Shown here piece after piece: positions 22,107-30,649 of a stretch of 64,000 nt of DNA. A model generated the notes under the pieces. That model saw only the letters and a program-made list of their open reading frames with translations, made no database searches and was not told the DNA's origin. Positions within the stretch are counted from its first letter, which is position 1, and each line of letters begins with the position of its first letter. Source of the DNA: Ectobius pallidus (taxonomy: Eukaryota; Arthropoda; Insecta; Blattodea; Ectobiidae); the NCBI GenBank assembly GCA_964059195.1, contig CAXKWD010000006.1:7990530-8054529 (forward strand), read 5' to 3'. Position numbers and translations under genes: made by a program.

Positions 22107-22488
22107 GTAAAAAAGGACGTGGGGTCATAGATCCGATTTTTAAAAAACTGTCAGCATATGATGCCAATCAACTAGGTAAAGTTCATAGCAAATTCAAGGG
22201 AAAGGGCTTATATTTACGTCCATATCCAAAAGGTGCAGGTTTAAAAAATAGGTGTATAAAGCTAAAAAAAGGCCCTAACTGATATCGACATTCTTAAGTA
22301 TGTAAAAAAATTACGCATACCTAATTTTAGAGGCGTATTCATGCGCGATACGTTGCCCAGAAAACCTTGGCCTAAAGAGAATGTCATAGTAAATTTAGAT
22401 AGCCACTTGAACACAGGAACACACTGGGTAGCAATTAAAAAGGATGGTCGATATGCGTATTATTTCGACTCATTTGGCAATTTACCTC

Positions 22489-25345
22489 TGTAATGGTTGT
22501 AATTTATATTTCCTCTCTGCTCCGTCTAAGTGCTTTGCTATGGTAATTCTTGAAATATAAATTACCTCTCTCTGCTTATTAAGCTCTTTGCGGTTACGTC
22601 TTTAGTTCGGTGTCGCGCTCTAGTGGGGAGCTCGAGCATCTTGAGCCTGGCGACGACCTTGCCAGATCCGCCGAGTGAAGTAAAGTGCACGGTTGTGGGG
22701 GAGTCGCCTGGAGATTTTCTCTCGTTCCTGTATGTGAGTACCGACATTTTACTGTGGCGTAACCGTAATTTCAATTTTTGTGCCTTCAGCACACATCTCA
22801 TGTATGTAAAAGAGAGAGAGCAAGCCTTAAAAGTACCTATTGTCAGTTATATCCAGTAAATTCAGTGACCATGTAAAAGATTCAGGTCTAGCAGAAAACT
22901 TATTTCGTGATTGGCTAATTGCCATTATAATGTTAAATAATTTGTGGAGTAGGTAATCTATGGGTGAAGCAATATTAGGGGACCCATATGCTGTTTCAAG
23001 TTTTGATAGTATATCAGCGCTGTTAATCAATGTTTCAGAAAGATCCCGCAAATTAATCTATATGCAAATAGACATGTCATTTACGTAGAAGCCCAGTGGC
23101 GTGATAGTCATGTTTCATTAATTTTGGTAACGCCTACTTCTATAAATGATTATTACCTTTTCTTATAATGCATTTTGATTGAAAGATTAAAATTTCTTAG
23201 ACTGCAGATTTTTTGTAATCATATGTTACTTTCACGCAATGTTTTATGATCAAGGAAAGGGGCGTTTCTTGTACATGCATCGACGCCATGTTAAAGTTTT
23301 GTCCAGAAATAATTCTTGTTACTAGGCACATGAGACATATAATGTAATATTCCCATTATTTGGAAAGAGTAATATTTTCTTAATCAAGTTAATGTTCACG
23401 CTTATATACCTTAAAATGAAATTTGGAACATTAGAATTCTGATACAGGTAAATTCTTGATTATAAGTTGATAATGTATTTGAGGAAAATTCCCACTATCT
23501 AGGATAGGCCTATTCCGTCTTGCTATTGAAATTGTGAAGCTATTGCATATCAAATTAACTTCTTGTGGCCTGTTATGTTACTTACGAGAGTTCTATTGAT
23601 GGTTTTTCGGGCCTAATGCTTTGTAAATTTGTTCTTGAATTTGATCCCGGTAGGCCTATACATTTCTAGTACATTCCATCTCATTTGGTCTAGCTCTTAT
23701 AGTTACCCCTTGATATGTAGTAGTTCATTTATTAATTTTGCTTGAGCTTTCGGTCACCTCAGTTAAGTAGATTTTCTGGCTTTCTAATTTTTCTTCCTTT
23801 CATATATATACACAATTATATTTGCCCTTTGAATGTGCGATTATTATATACTGCATTTTCAGTTCGAGTCTTTCGTCAAGCTACTTAAGGTTATTCTAGG
23901 CCTATTGATTTGGAACTTTAATATTGCTGGTTCCTTACATTTTTCTAAATTTATTCTAGGCCTACCTTTTTCTAACATTAGAATTTCTGATACTATATAT
24001 TTACCTGAAGTTATTCTAGGCCTACCTTTTTCTAACATTAGGATTTCTGATATCATATATTTTTCTGAAGTTATTCTAGGCCTATTCATTTGGAACTTGA
24101 GTATCGCTGGTAACTTACCTTTTTCTAAATTTATTTTAGGCCTACTGTTTTCTAATATTAGTATTTCTGATACCATATATTTTCCTGAAGTTATTCTAGG
24201 GCTATTGATTTGGAACTTTAATATTGCTGGTTCCTTACATTTTTCTAAATTTATTTTAGGCCTACTCTTTTCTAACATTAGAATTTCTGATATCATATAT
24301 TTTTCTGAAGCTATTCTAGGCCTATTCATTTGGAACTTGAGTATCGCTGGTAACTTACTTTTTTCTAAATTTATTTTAGGCCTACACTTTTCTAATATTA
24401 GTAGTTCTGGCACCTTATATTTTCCTGAAATTATTCTAGGCCTACTATTTTGGAATACTAGAATTGCTGACACCGTTCTTGTTCTAAAATTATTCTTGCT
24501 TCATTGTTTTTGAACTTTACATTTTGTCCTAGTCTCATTTCTAAAATTATTTTGGACATTTATTCATTCTTAGTGAGTATATTTTGATACCTCGTCGGAA
24601 TTGATATTTCCTGGTCGTTTAACGTTGGCCTACATATGTTGATTCAACTTACTTGAGACTCTCTTATATTCACTATTACCTACTTAGCGTTTTCTGACAT
24701 ATTCAGATATCTAGCCTTCAGCTTATTATTCTCGACTATTTTATTTATAGTTGCTCGTCCAGGATTATTGGGATTAGGTATTTAGTACAGCTTTCCTTAA
24801 ATAGAAGATTCATTATTTGGAATTGAGGTTTCAATATAGGTATAATAAACTTGAAGACTAACATATACTGGTTAGGATATATTTATTGTTTTTTATGATA
24901 TATAATATTTATTAATATGGGTAATTATTGTTACTTGTTGAATTGTACTCTGCCTTTATGAGAGATGTTCCATGATATTTATTAAAGTTGTTACTTGGTT
25001 GAATTCTACCTGTTTTCTATGTGGTATTGCAAACTTGCCCTCTACTCTGCCTGGTACGAAAGAAGTCGATCTCCCTCTGAGGGCATTTCCTCATGCTTCC
25101 CCTGTGCTCTTCTGTAACAGATTAGGCATCCTATAAATTATTGCATTATATATATATTATTCTCCTTTTGGATTTGGACTTATATCTCATTTGGTATTTG
25201 AAGATAATTAAGTACAGTAGCTGGTTAGGTTATAGGATTGACCTTTTGCTGTTTTTCATTATCTAGCAACATTTTCAAGTAACTAAGTAACCATTTTCTT
25301 AATTTAATTAAAGAGTTAAATCTGATAAAACTTTAACTCGTTGCA
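22489..25345 (+). mobile_element. 2.86-kb solo LTR-like insertion in the protease gene
   Basis: It begins TGTAATGGTTG and ends ACTCGTTGCA, with the host CCTC duplicated at 22485-22488 and 25346-25349. TG...CA ends with a 4-bp duplication fit a Ty3/Gypsy-type solo LTR. An alternative 5-bp reading (ACCTC) would require the element to end in GC. No gag or pol is present. A block of ten 60-bp repeats lies in the middle. It is unrelated by eye to the 2.43-kb LTRs at 52883 and 60551. Confidence 0.72.
23881..24480 (+). repeat. Ten exact-length 60-bp repeats with higher-order structure
   Basis: Each unit carries TTATTCTAGGCCTA near its start, and there is no length change over 600 bp. Units 1-5 recur in order as units 6-9 with one unit skipped (1 with 6, 2 with 7, 4 with 8, 5 with 9), so a five-unit block was duplicated. 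Because 60 is divisible by three, frames stay open on both strands (23833-24513 plus; 23859-24473 minus), giving a hydrophobic 20-residue repeat. No start context or homology suggests real coding. Confidence 0.9.
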
Positions 25346-25489
25346 CCTCCTCCTAAAGAAATTGTTAAGTATTTACGACGGGTGAGCATAAAATATAATG
25401 CTAATTCATATCAAAATTTTGATACGGAAATCTGCGGTCATTTGTGTTTAGCATTTTTATTATAATCATTTCGCCCACAATTTGCTAGT

Positions 25490-25497
25490 TATAAAAG
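25490..25497 (+). promoter_or_regulatory. TATA box of the capsid gene block
   Basis: TATAAAAG lies 44-51 bp before the ATG at 25541, so the start site would be near 25520. It is probably a late promoter for the penton/capsid block. Confidence 0.65.
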
Positions 25498-25540
25498 GCA
25501 TGTTCCGAAATATTGTAAAACAGTCTCTTAAAGGTGCATC

Positions 25541-26326
25541 ATGATATCAAACGTATTTACGCTCACGGGAGCATCGACAGTTTTATCACAGGATTATCAT
25601 CCTACGATAGATCTGGATCCTGAATTGACATATGAAATAGCATTACTTAATTTAAACACCTATCACGCAATACCTAATATTACGGATAAGAATAACAGTT
25701 TTGCTATAGAACTCAAGGACGGAAACGATCTCCGTCCCGATACTGCCGTGAAAAAGTACACACTTCATATTCCTACGGGCACATATGAAATTGATGATAT
25801 TGAGGCTGCAATGATTACCGAAATAGAAAAGCAAATGCATATAGCACAAAACAAGCCAACAGGCCTTAGAGGATTTTATTTAAAAACCAATGCTTCCACA
25901 TTAAAGGTGGAATTAACATCGCCAGTGCCGATCACATTTCAAGTATCGAACTCTCTGGGATCGGTTCTAGGATTTAATACTACCTTGCCAGAGGATAATC
26001 AAAGAGAAAAATATTTACATAATAATAATATGATCCAATCAACGTATCCTCCTAATATATTTGCAGTAAACGTTATAAGAGTCGAGTGCAATTTGGCGAC
26101 GGGCTCATTCACGAATGGTAATCCGACTCATACATTACATGAATTCTTTCCGACAGTTGCACCTGGCTTTAAGATATCTTTAGCGCCATCGAATTTAATT
26201 TATATGCCCCTGAAACATACAACATCAATCAACAACATCACTGTCAAGTTACTGGACCAGGAAGGGAATATAATCGATAATAGCGGAGAAGAGCTATCGG
26301 TTCGTCTGCATATCAGAGCCCGTTAA
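25541..26326 (+). CDS. Penton-like minor capsid protein
   Basis: The 261-residue intact frame opens MISNVFTLTGASTVLSQDYH and continues with the ELTYEIALLNLNTYHAIPNI pattern that, as I recall, marks the Maverick penton/minor capsid protein (a predicted single jelly roll). The sequence alternates beta-strand-like segments with no membrane segment or signal peptide. It would form the pentameric vertices of the capsid. It is followed after 3 bp by the 54-aa gene and then the major capsid gene, the usual order. No lesion is visible. Confidence 0.82.
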   Translation: MISNVFTLTGASTVLSQDYHPTIDLDPELTYEIALLNLNTYHAIPNITDKNNSFAIELKDGNDLRPDTAVKKYTLHIPTGTYEIDDIEAAMITEIEKQMHIAQNKPTGLRGFYLKTNASTLKVELTSPVPITFQVSNSLGSVLGFNTTLPEDNQREKYLHNNNMIQSTYPPNIFAVNVIRVECNLATGSFTNGNPTHTLHEFFPTVAPGFKISLAPSNLIYMPLKHTTSINNITVKLLDQEGNIIDNSGEELSVRLHIRAR

Positions 26327-26329
26327 ATA

Positions 26330-26494
26330 ATGGGGCTTGATTTTAGTGGACCCAAACATAGTATTAAAACAAAACCTAAAACCAAATCCTTCAGTTCAAC
26401 ACGTAGTGTCAAACAGTTAACACTAGCTAACAAATCCTTCCTCCAACTGTTGGGATATCGAGTTAATAGAAATGGGTCCGTTAGACGTCGCTGA
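26330..26494 (+). CDS. 54-residue conserved basic protein overlapping the capsid gene
   Basis: A complete small frame starts MGLDFSGPKH, is rich in Lys/Arg/Ser, and ends with NKSFLQLLGYRV and a basic tail. I recall similar short proteins with a terminal 'NxxFLxxLG' motif between penton and capsid genes in other insect Mavericks, so I consider it real despite its size. It overlaps the capsid start by 23 bp in another frame. Function is unknown; a small capsid or cement protein is possible. Confidence 0.6.
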   Translation: MGLDFSGPKHSIKTKPKTKSFSSTRSVKQLTLANKSFLQLLGYRVNRNGSVRRR

Positions 26495-27665
26495 GGATAC
26501 TGCCTTTTCGGAGTCAGTTACAGAGTATGAATATCACTATTTTAGTCCCAATAATATTACCGCTATTAACGAAAGTGATGAGATTCAAATACAAATTCAT
26601 AGCCAGGAGTCGCAACTACTTCCATCCCGAAGCAATATTATATTAACCGGTGAAGTGACAAAAGCTGATGGTACTGCATTTACTGGTAAATTGGCTATGA
26701 ATGGCCTAGTCAATCTTTTTGATGAAATTCGACTCGAGGTCAATGGAGAAATTATAGACAGAACACGCTATCCTGGGTTTGCAAGCCTTATGAAGGGATT
26801 GTGCTCTTATGATGGTCAGAAATGTAAGCAACTTGAAAATATGGGATGGTGTCGTAACTTAAAAGATGACCCTAAAATATTAGATAATGGGAAATTTAAC
26901 GTCAGTATCCCATTAAGTCATGTATTGGGTTCGGCGGAAGATTTTCAAAAGATTGTGTTAAACGCTCGACTGAAGCTTGTATTGCAGAGAGCAAGAAATA
27001 GTATAAACGTGACGGTGGAAGAGAGTAAAGTTAAGCTGACGGAAGTGATATGGAACATGCCTATGCTTCGAGTATCAGATCAGCAGAGATTGAAATTATC
27101 AAAATATATGGAAAAGGATTCCGCTCTACCAATTGCCTTCAGAGAGTGGCAGATGTTCGTACATCCAAATGTTCCCGAGACAACGAAATTGACTTGGAAT
27201 ATTTCTACAGTCCCACAACTACAGAAGCCAAGATATGTCATCTTCGGAATACAAACCGACCGAGAAAAAGTAGGAGGGGATCCGTCAAAGTTCGATTTAA
27301 ACAAAATAACAGATGTGCAGTTATATCTACAGGACAAGAAGTATCCTTATCAATCCTTCGATATTGATGCTAATAATAATCGATATGCCATATTACATGA
27401 TCGATTCTGTGCATTCGCAAACTCATATTATGGACACTCCTCTGGCCCGATGTTAAATAGAGAGGAATTCGTGTCAAAGGCTCCACTTTTCGTCATCGAC
27501 TGTTTCAAGCAACAGGAGGAAATAAAAACAGGGGCCGTAAATATAAGAGCCGAAATCACTGCTTCAGAAAACTTACCTGCTAACACTAAGATCTACTGCC
27601 TCGCTATACATGACAGGAAACTGAAGTATAGACCACTCTCGGGCATTGTCACAAATATTATATGA
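26472..27665 (+). CDS. MCP: Major capsid protein (double jelly roll)
   Basis: The 397-residue intact frame begins MGPLDVAEDTAFSESVTEYE. It contains the motifs LVNLFDEIRLEVNGEIIDRT and WNMPMLRVSD that I associate with the Maverick/adintovirus double-jelly-roll capsid protein. Its length and beta-rich composition fit a trimeric hexon-like capsomer. No frameshift or stop. The stop (TGA) overlaps the ATG of the next gene as ATGA. Confidence 0.85.
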   Translation: MGPLDVAEDTAFSESVTEYEYHYFSPNNITAINESDEIQIQIHSQESQLLPSRSNIILTGEVTKADGTAFTGKLAMNGLVNLFDEIRLEVNGEIIDRTRYPGFASLMKGLCSYDGQKCKQLENMGWCRNLKDDPKILDNGKFNVSIPLSHVLGSAEDFQKIVLNARLKLVLQRARNSINVTVEESKVKLTEVIWNMPMLRVSDQQRLKLSKYMEKDSALPIAFREWQMFVHPNVPETTKLTWNISTVPQLQKPRYVIFGIQTDREKVGGDPSKFDLNKITDVQLYLQDKKYPYQSFDIDANNNRYAILHDRFCAFANSYYGHSSGPMLNREEFVSKAPLFVIDCFKQQEEIKTGAVNIRAEITASENLPANTKIYCLAIHDRKLKYRPLSGIVTNII

Positions 27666-28156
27666 AAATGTCTGCTTGTGTGTTAGATGTCCAAGGATTC
27701 TATACAGCTAATAATAAATTCATCGACAAGGAGGTTGCTGTGATGTGTGGTGAGAAAATGGCACATTTCGTGTTTCTTCCTCCCGATGACGTTGTTCCAA
27801 ACGTCAAATCAAAATACTTTCTTGAACATGTGTTCCATGGGCTGAAGTGGGATGTTGGATTTGTACCTTATAACAAATTTAAGCCCATGCTTCAAGAGTG
27901 TGTGAAATATAATATGGATGTGTATGTGAAACGATTGTCCAAAAAGATGTTTTTTGAAAGTGTTTTAAACAGATACATTTCGGACTTAGAATTACATGGC
28001 TGTCCTAGCCTGGAGTCATTGAAGAACAATCTAGATGTACAAAGAAATCAGTTAAAGTGTATGTTCCATTGTGTTAATACTACAAAGTGTGCTTTAACCA
28101 ATGTTAGCGTTTTACAGTTTTGGTGGAATAAAAAAAATAATATGGCTTTGTATTAA
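27662..28156 (+). CDS. Conserved 164-residue Maverick protein, possible RNase H-fold nuclease
   Basis: It begins MKMSACVLDVQGFYTANNKF and continues FIDKEVAV, a hydrophobic strand ending in an acidic residue followed by another acidic residue. A later ISDLELHGCPSLESL is a block I recall as conserved in an uncharacterised arthropod family. The Asp/Glu/Asp placement could fit a DEDD-type exonuclease, but I cannot confirm it. Cys/His pairs near the C-terminus (CMFHC, TKCALTNV) may bind zinc. The frame is intact, overlaps the capsid stop and ends the plus-strand block. Confidence 0.6.
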   Translation: MKMSACVLDVQGFYTANNKFIDKEVAVMCGEKMAHFVFLPPDDVVPNVKSKYFLEHVFHGLKWDVGFVPYNKFKPMLQECVKYNMDVYVKRLSKKMFFESVLNRYISDLELHGCPSLESLKNNLDVQRNQLKCMFHCVNTTKCALTNVSVLQFWWNKKNNMALY

Positions 28157-28186
28157 AATACTTTTTTATTATTACTTCCCATCATC

Positions 28187-28480
28187 TTACACTTTATCAA
28201 GCTGTCCTAGCCACTCTCCTAACATATTTAAATTGTTTACATTTGCCAGTTCTTCATATGTTAAAGTCAGATTATCTGTTTGCGTACACGCATCTCTTGA
28301 AGTCCTCTTCTCCATAGCAGTCCCTTTATCACACGCCTTCATGTTTTTAACACTTTTAAAAAATTTACATTGATTATCACAATATCTCCAATCACTACAA
28401 GGTCCCCATGATATGGCTTTATCACAATATATCCAATGACGAATTCCATCGCACGTCTCCGAATGAAACAGTGCATTCAT
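28187..28480 (-). CDS. Small cysteine-rich protein of unknown function
   Basis: The 97-residue frame has an ATG start and cysteines at 10, 19, 28, 34, 38, 50 and 65, several following aromatic residues (WIYC, WGPC, WRYC). There is no signal peptide, so an extracellular disulfide fold is unlikely; a zinc-binding fold is possible. It converges on the plus-strand block and starts just inside the TA microsatellite. I recognise no family. Confidence 0.5.
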   Translation of the reverse strand: MNALFHSETCDGIRHWIYCDKAISWGPCSDWRYCDNQCKFFKSVKNMKACDKGTAMEKRTSRDACTQTDNLTLTYEELANVNNLNMLGEWLGQLDKV

Positions 28481-28538
28481 TGTAGTTCATACACCAGTGC
28501 TACTATCTCATGTGAAAACTTTTTTTCTCTACCATATC

Positions 28539-28541
<3 letters not shown>

Positions 28542-28596
<55 letters not shown>
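28542..28596. repeat. (TA)n microsatellite, about 55 bp
   Basis: Uninterrupted AT/TA dinucleotides. Similar shorter tracts lie inside the ATPase and PolB genes and coincide with their frameshifts. Confidence 0.97.
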
Positions 28597-28601
<5 letters not shown>

Positions 28602-28874
28602 CTACATGATCCCCTCCCCTCTCCTCCTATAGGTGGACATCATGATAGGATTGCTAGGGTTAATAACAATTATACAAATACATGTAATTTTCTTTATTCT
28701 CACATCACAGCACATATGCACATCCACAATACACTCTGGTTTACATTTGATATATTTATATTGCTAATTTTTGGACACATAACTTGGAATACTATTGTGT
28801 CATGTCAATTTACTTCAAATGTTTGAGTATTATAAATATATATTTGATCTCTTGTTGCATATGTCGACAAATTT
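28597..28874. other. Intergenic spacer, nothing recognised
   Basis: AT-rich sequence between the microsatellite and the next minus-strand gene; no convincing frame or RNA. Confidence 0.5.
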
Positions 28875-29366
28875 CTAGTCCATGCATACCAATTCTACTT
28901 TAATGAAGCGGGCGTTCCCAACATCTTGCATACCGCGACTTACAACAGCAAAACGTCCACTGTTTAATTTTAAAATGTTATCATCCGTGAACGATGAAAA
29001 ACGTGCGGGTAAAAACACACTGGTATTATCTACCAAATCTAACACCACACGGCGTCCATACTTAGTATTCACGGCTCTGGCCTTCTTGATTGGGTATTCA
29101 GCATCGACAGTGAAGTCTTCCAGTTTCCGCATAACGTCGTCATATGCGCCGCCCCGTCCAAGTTGGTTAAATTCCTGAAGCAGTCCGGCAGAAGCATCTT
29201 CATTCGCACCATGGTCAGGTACACTTTCTGCAGAGTTCTCTCTTGAATACTTATCAGTCTCCATGCGTTCGATACTTTTTGCTTTGGTAACGGATCTTCT
29301 TCCACGTTTCGAGTCCACGACTTCAATTGGACCATGTCCTCCTCCGTTTCTGTCGCGAGTTGCCAT
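28875..29366 (-). CDS. Putative OB-fold ssDNA-binding protein
   Basis: I place the start at 29366 (MATRDRNGGG), the first ATG of the frame, giving 163 residues. The first 85 are charged and disordered. The last 75 contain EYPIKKARAVNTKYGRRVVL, DNTSVFLPARF and FTDDNILKLN. This pattern, with KxxTKYG followed by a VFLPxR strand, is one I know from many arthropod virus and transposon proteins predicted to be OB-fold ssDNA-binding. It would coat replication intermediates beside PolB. The assignment rests on pattern recognition only. Confidence 0.6.
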   Translation of the reverse strand: MATRDRNGGGHGPIEVVDSKRGRRSVTKAKSIERMETDKYSRENSAESVPDHGANEDASAGLLQEFNQLGRGGAYDDVMRKLEDFTVDAEYPIKKARAVNTKYGRRVVLDLVDNTSVFLPARFSSFTDDNILKLNSGRFAVVSRGMQDVGNARFIKVELVCMD

Positions 29367-29399
29367 AGTAAGACTGTTGTAATATTGTTTCAAGATGAT

Positions 29400-29848
29400 G
29401 TAGTCACGGTAGCGTTCCTGTTAATACAGGCTCTACTGAGCTTTGCTCCTGCTTTATATCTCTCCTGTTTAAGGTGGTGGGGACGATTTATGAGGCCAGG
29501 TGTTTTCTTCAATGTCGACGAGTATAGAAATGGTGGGAGATAATTTATGGAAACAAGTTGGGGACCGGTATGGATATTCTCCAAGGTTAACAAGTGTTTG
29601 GGCGTTGGTCACATATTTGTAATGATTTATGGGACCAGGTGTTTTCTCCAATGTCGACAAAAGGTTAACGAGTCTGGAAATGGTGGGAACGAAATTTATG
29701 GAAACAGGTTGGAGACAGGTGTGGTTATTCTTCAAGGTTAACAAAGGTTAGCATGTATGGAAACGTCGGGGATAATTTATGGAAGCAGGTGTTGATATTC
29801 ATCAAGGTAAACAGGTGTTAGGGAACAAGTATTTTTTCCGCGTACCTT
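29400..29848. repeat. Degenerate direct repeats
   Basis: Four or so degraded copies share ATTTATGGAAACAGG, TATTCTCCAAGGTTAACA and GGTGTTTTCTCCAATGTCGAC. They separate two minus-strand genes and leave spurious short frames on both strands. They could be regulatory or simple expansion. Confidence 0.65.
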
Positions 29849-30481
29849 TTAATGACGTTTGGAAACTATAAATTTTACTGTTGTTATCTTCTCCGTATCG
29901 ACATGTTTATGAGCATATGGTGCATCTGTAAACTTTTGGCTGGATTTCCCCATCACTCCGAAGTGGGCTGGAGCACCATGCGCGTGCTGACCGAGTTTCT
30001 CCATCGCTCCGAAGTGGGCTGGTCCATCGAATTCAGTACCGGTGCGAACGTCTTCATGTCCAAGTAAGTCGCGAACAGATATTCGCACAGGCTCCATTTT
30101 CCACGTAGTTAACTGCATAGTGCTCTCTCCATATAACGTCCTCAGAATGACCTCTTCGTCACATTCTTCTGTAATGATTACCAAGTCCCCTTTATCACCG
30201 AGTGATCGTATCTCCTCTTTCTCTGCCGTGATGCGGAATTCTTCATATTCACAATCCAGCTTCGAAATTCTCAAATTGGCCAAATTTCTTTTCGGGTTAT
30301 ATATTTGTAGTGTGAATTAAATTTCATTGGGAACATAATCTAAACATTCGATGGTATATATAAGCACATCCCCCTCCTTGACTATTCTTGCTACTCTTGG
30401 TGTTGATACAAATCGATACTTCCCCAATTTCTCATTCTTCTGCGGAATTATATCAATATATAGACCGTTTCCCACGTCCAT
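29849..30481 (-). pseudogene. Maverick gene of unknown function with one nonsense codon
   Basis: From ATG at 30481 the frame is open for 54 codons (MDVGNGLYIDIIPQKNEKLG ...), reaches a TAA at 30317-30319, then continues in the same frame to 29849. The downstream part has no ATG near its start, which supports one gene of about 210 codons broken by a single stop. The two halves share the pattern GD(V/L)-hydrophobic-TxEC. Near the C-terminus GPAHFGAMEKL and APAHFGVMGKS are an internal duplication. No family recognised. A TATA box at 30565-30571 serves it. Confidence 0.6.
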
Positions 30482-30564
30482 TGTTTTATAGTTTTATTCC
30501 TCACCGTTGCACGCAGCAAACTGACCGGAAAAGGACCGGGACCGAGGTATTTATGAGCGGATGG

Positions 30565-30571
30565 TTATATA
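30565..30571 (-). promoter_or_regulatory. TATA box for the 29849-30481 gene
   Basis: TATATAA on the minus strand lies about 85 bp upstream of the ATG at 30481. Confidence 0.5.
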
Positions 30572-30649
30572 GACATGTCCAATCATGTAATATGCCTGTG
30601 ACCATATGGTAATGTATTTATCCCATTTCGCATTATTTTACGTTTGTTA

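Larger units (their letters stand above)
22088..25465 (+). pseudogene. PRO: Adenain-type cysteine protease, frameshifted and split by an LTR-like insertion
   Basis: The gene has three parts. 22088-22282 is a basic N-terminal extension (residues like GKGLYLRPYPKGAG). About 22268-22488 is the catalytic core with the histidine in THWVAI and the following YYFDSFGNLP. 25350-25465 is the C-terminal segment with the cysteine in CGHLCLAFLL. An A7 run at about 22263-22269 shifts frame between the first two; one A fewer would restore it. A 2857-bp insertion separates the last two, and removing it with one copy of the CCTC duplication leaves the frame intact. The enzyme matures capsid proteins in this virus group. 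This copy is inactive. Confidence 0.88.

Noticed and set aside
22261..22275. Programmed frameshift at the A7 run of the protease
   Set aside because: The shift needed is +1, which does not fit the usual -1 slippery heptamer; loss of one A explains it more simply.
23859..24473. 204-codon minus-strand frame as a gene
   Set aside because: Produced by the 60-bp repeat whose length is a multiple of three; the plus strand is open for the same reason.
29852..30320. Plus-strand frames opposite the 29849-30481 gene
   Set aside because: Short, without features, antisense to a better supported gene.
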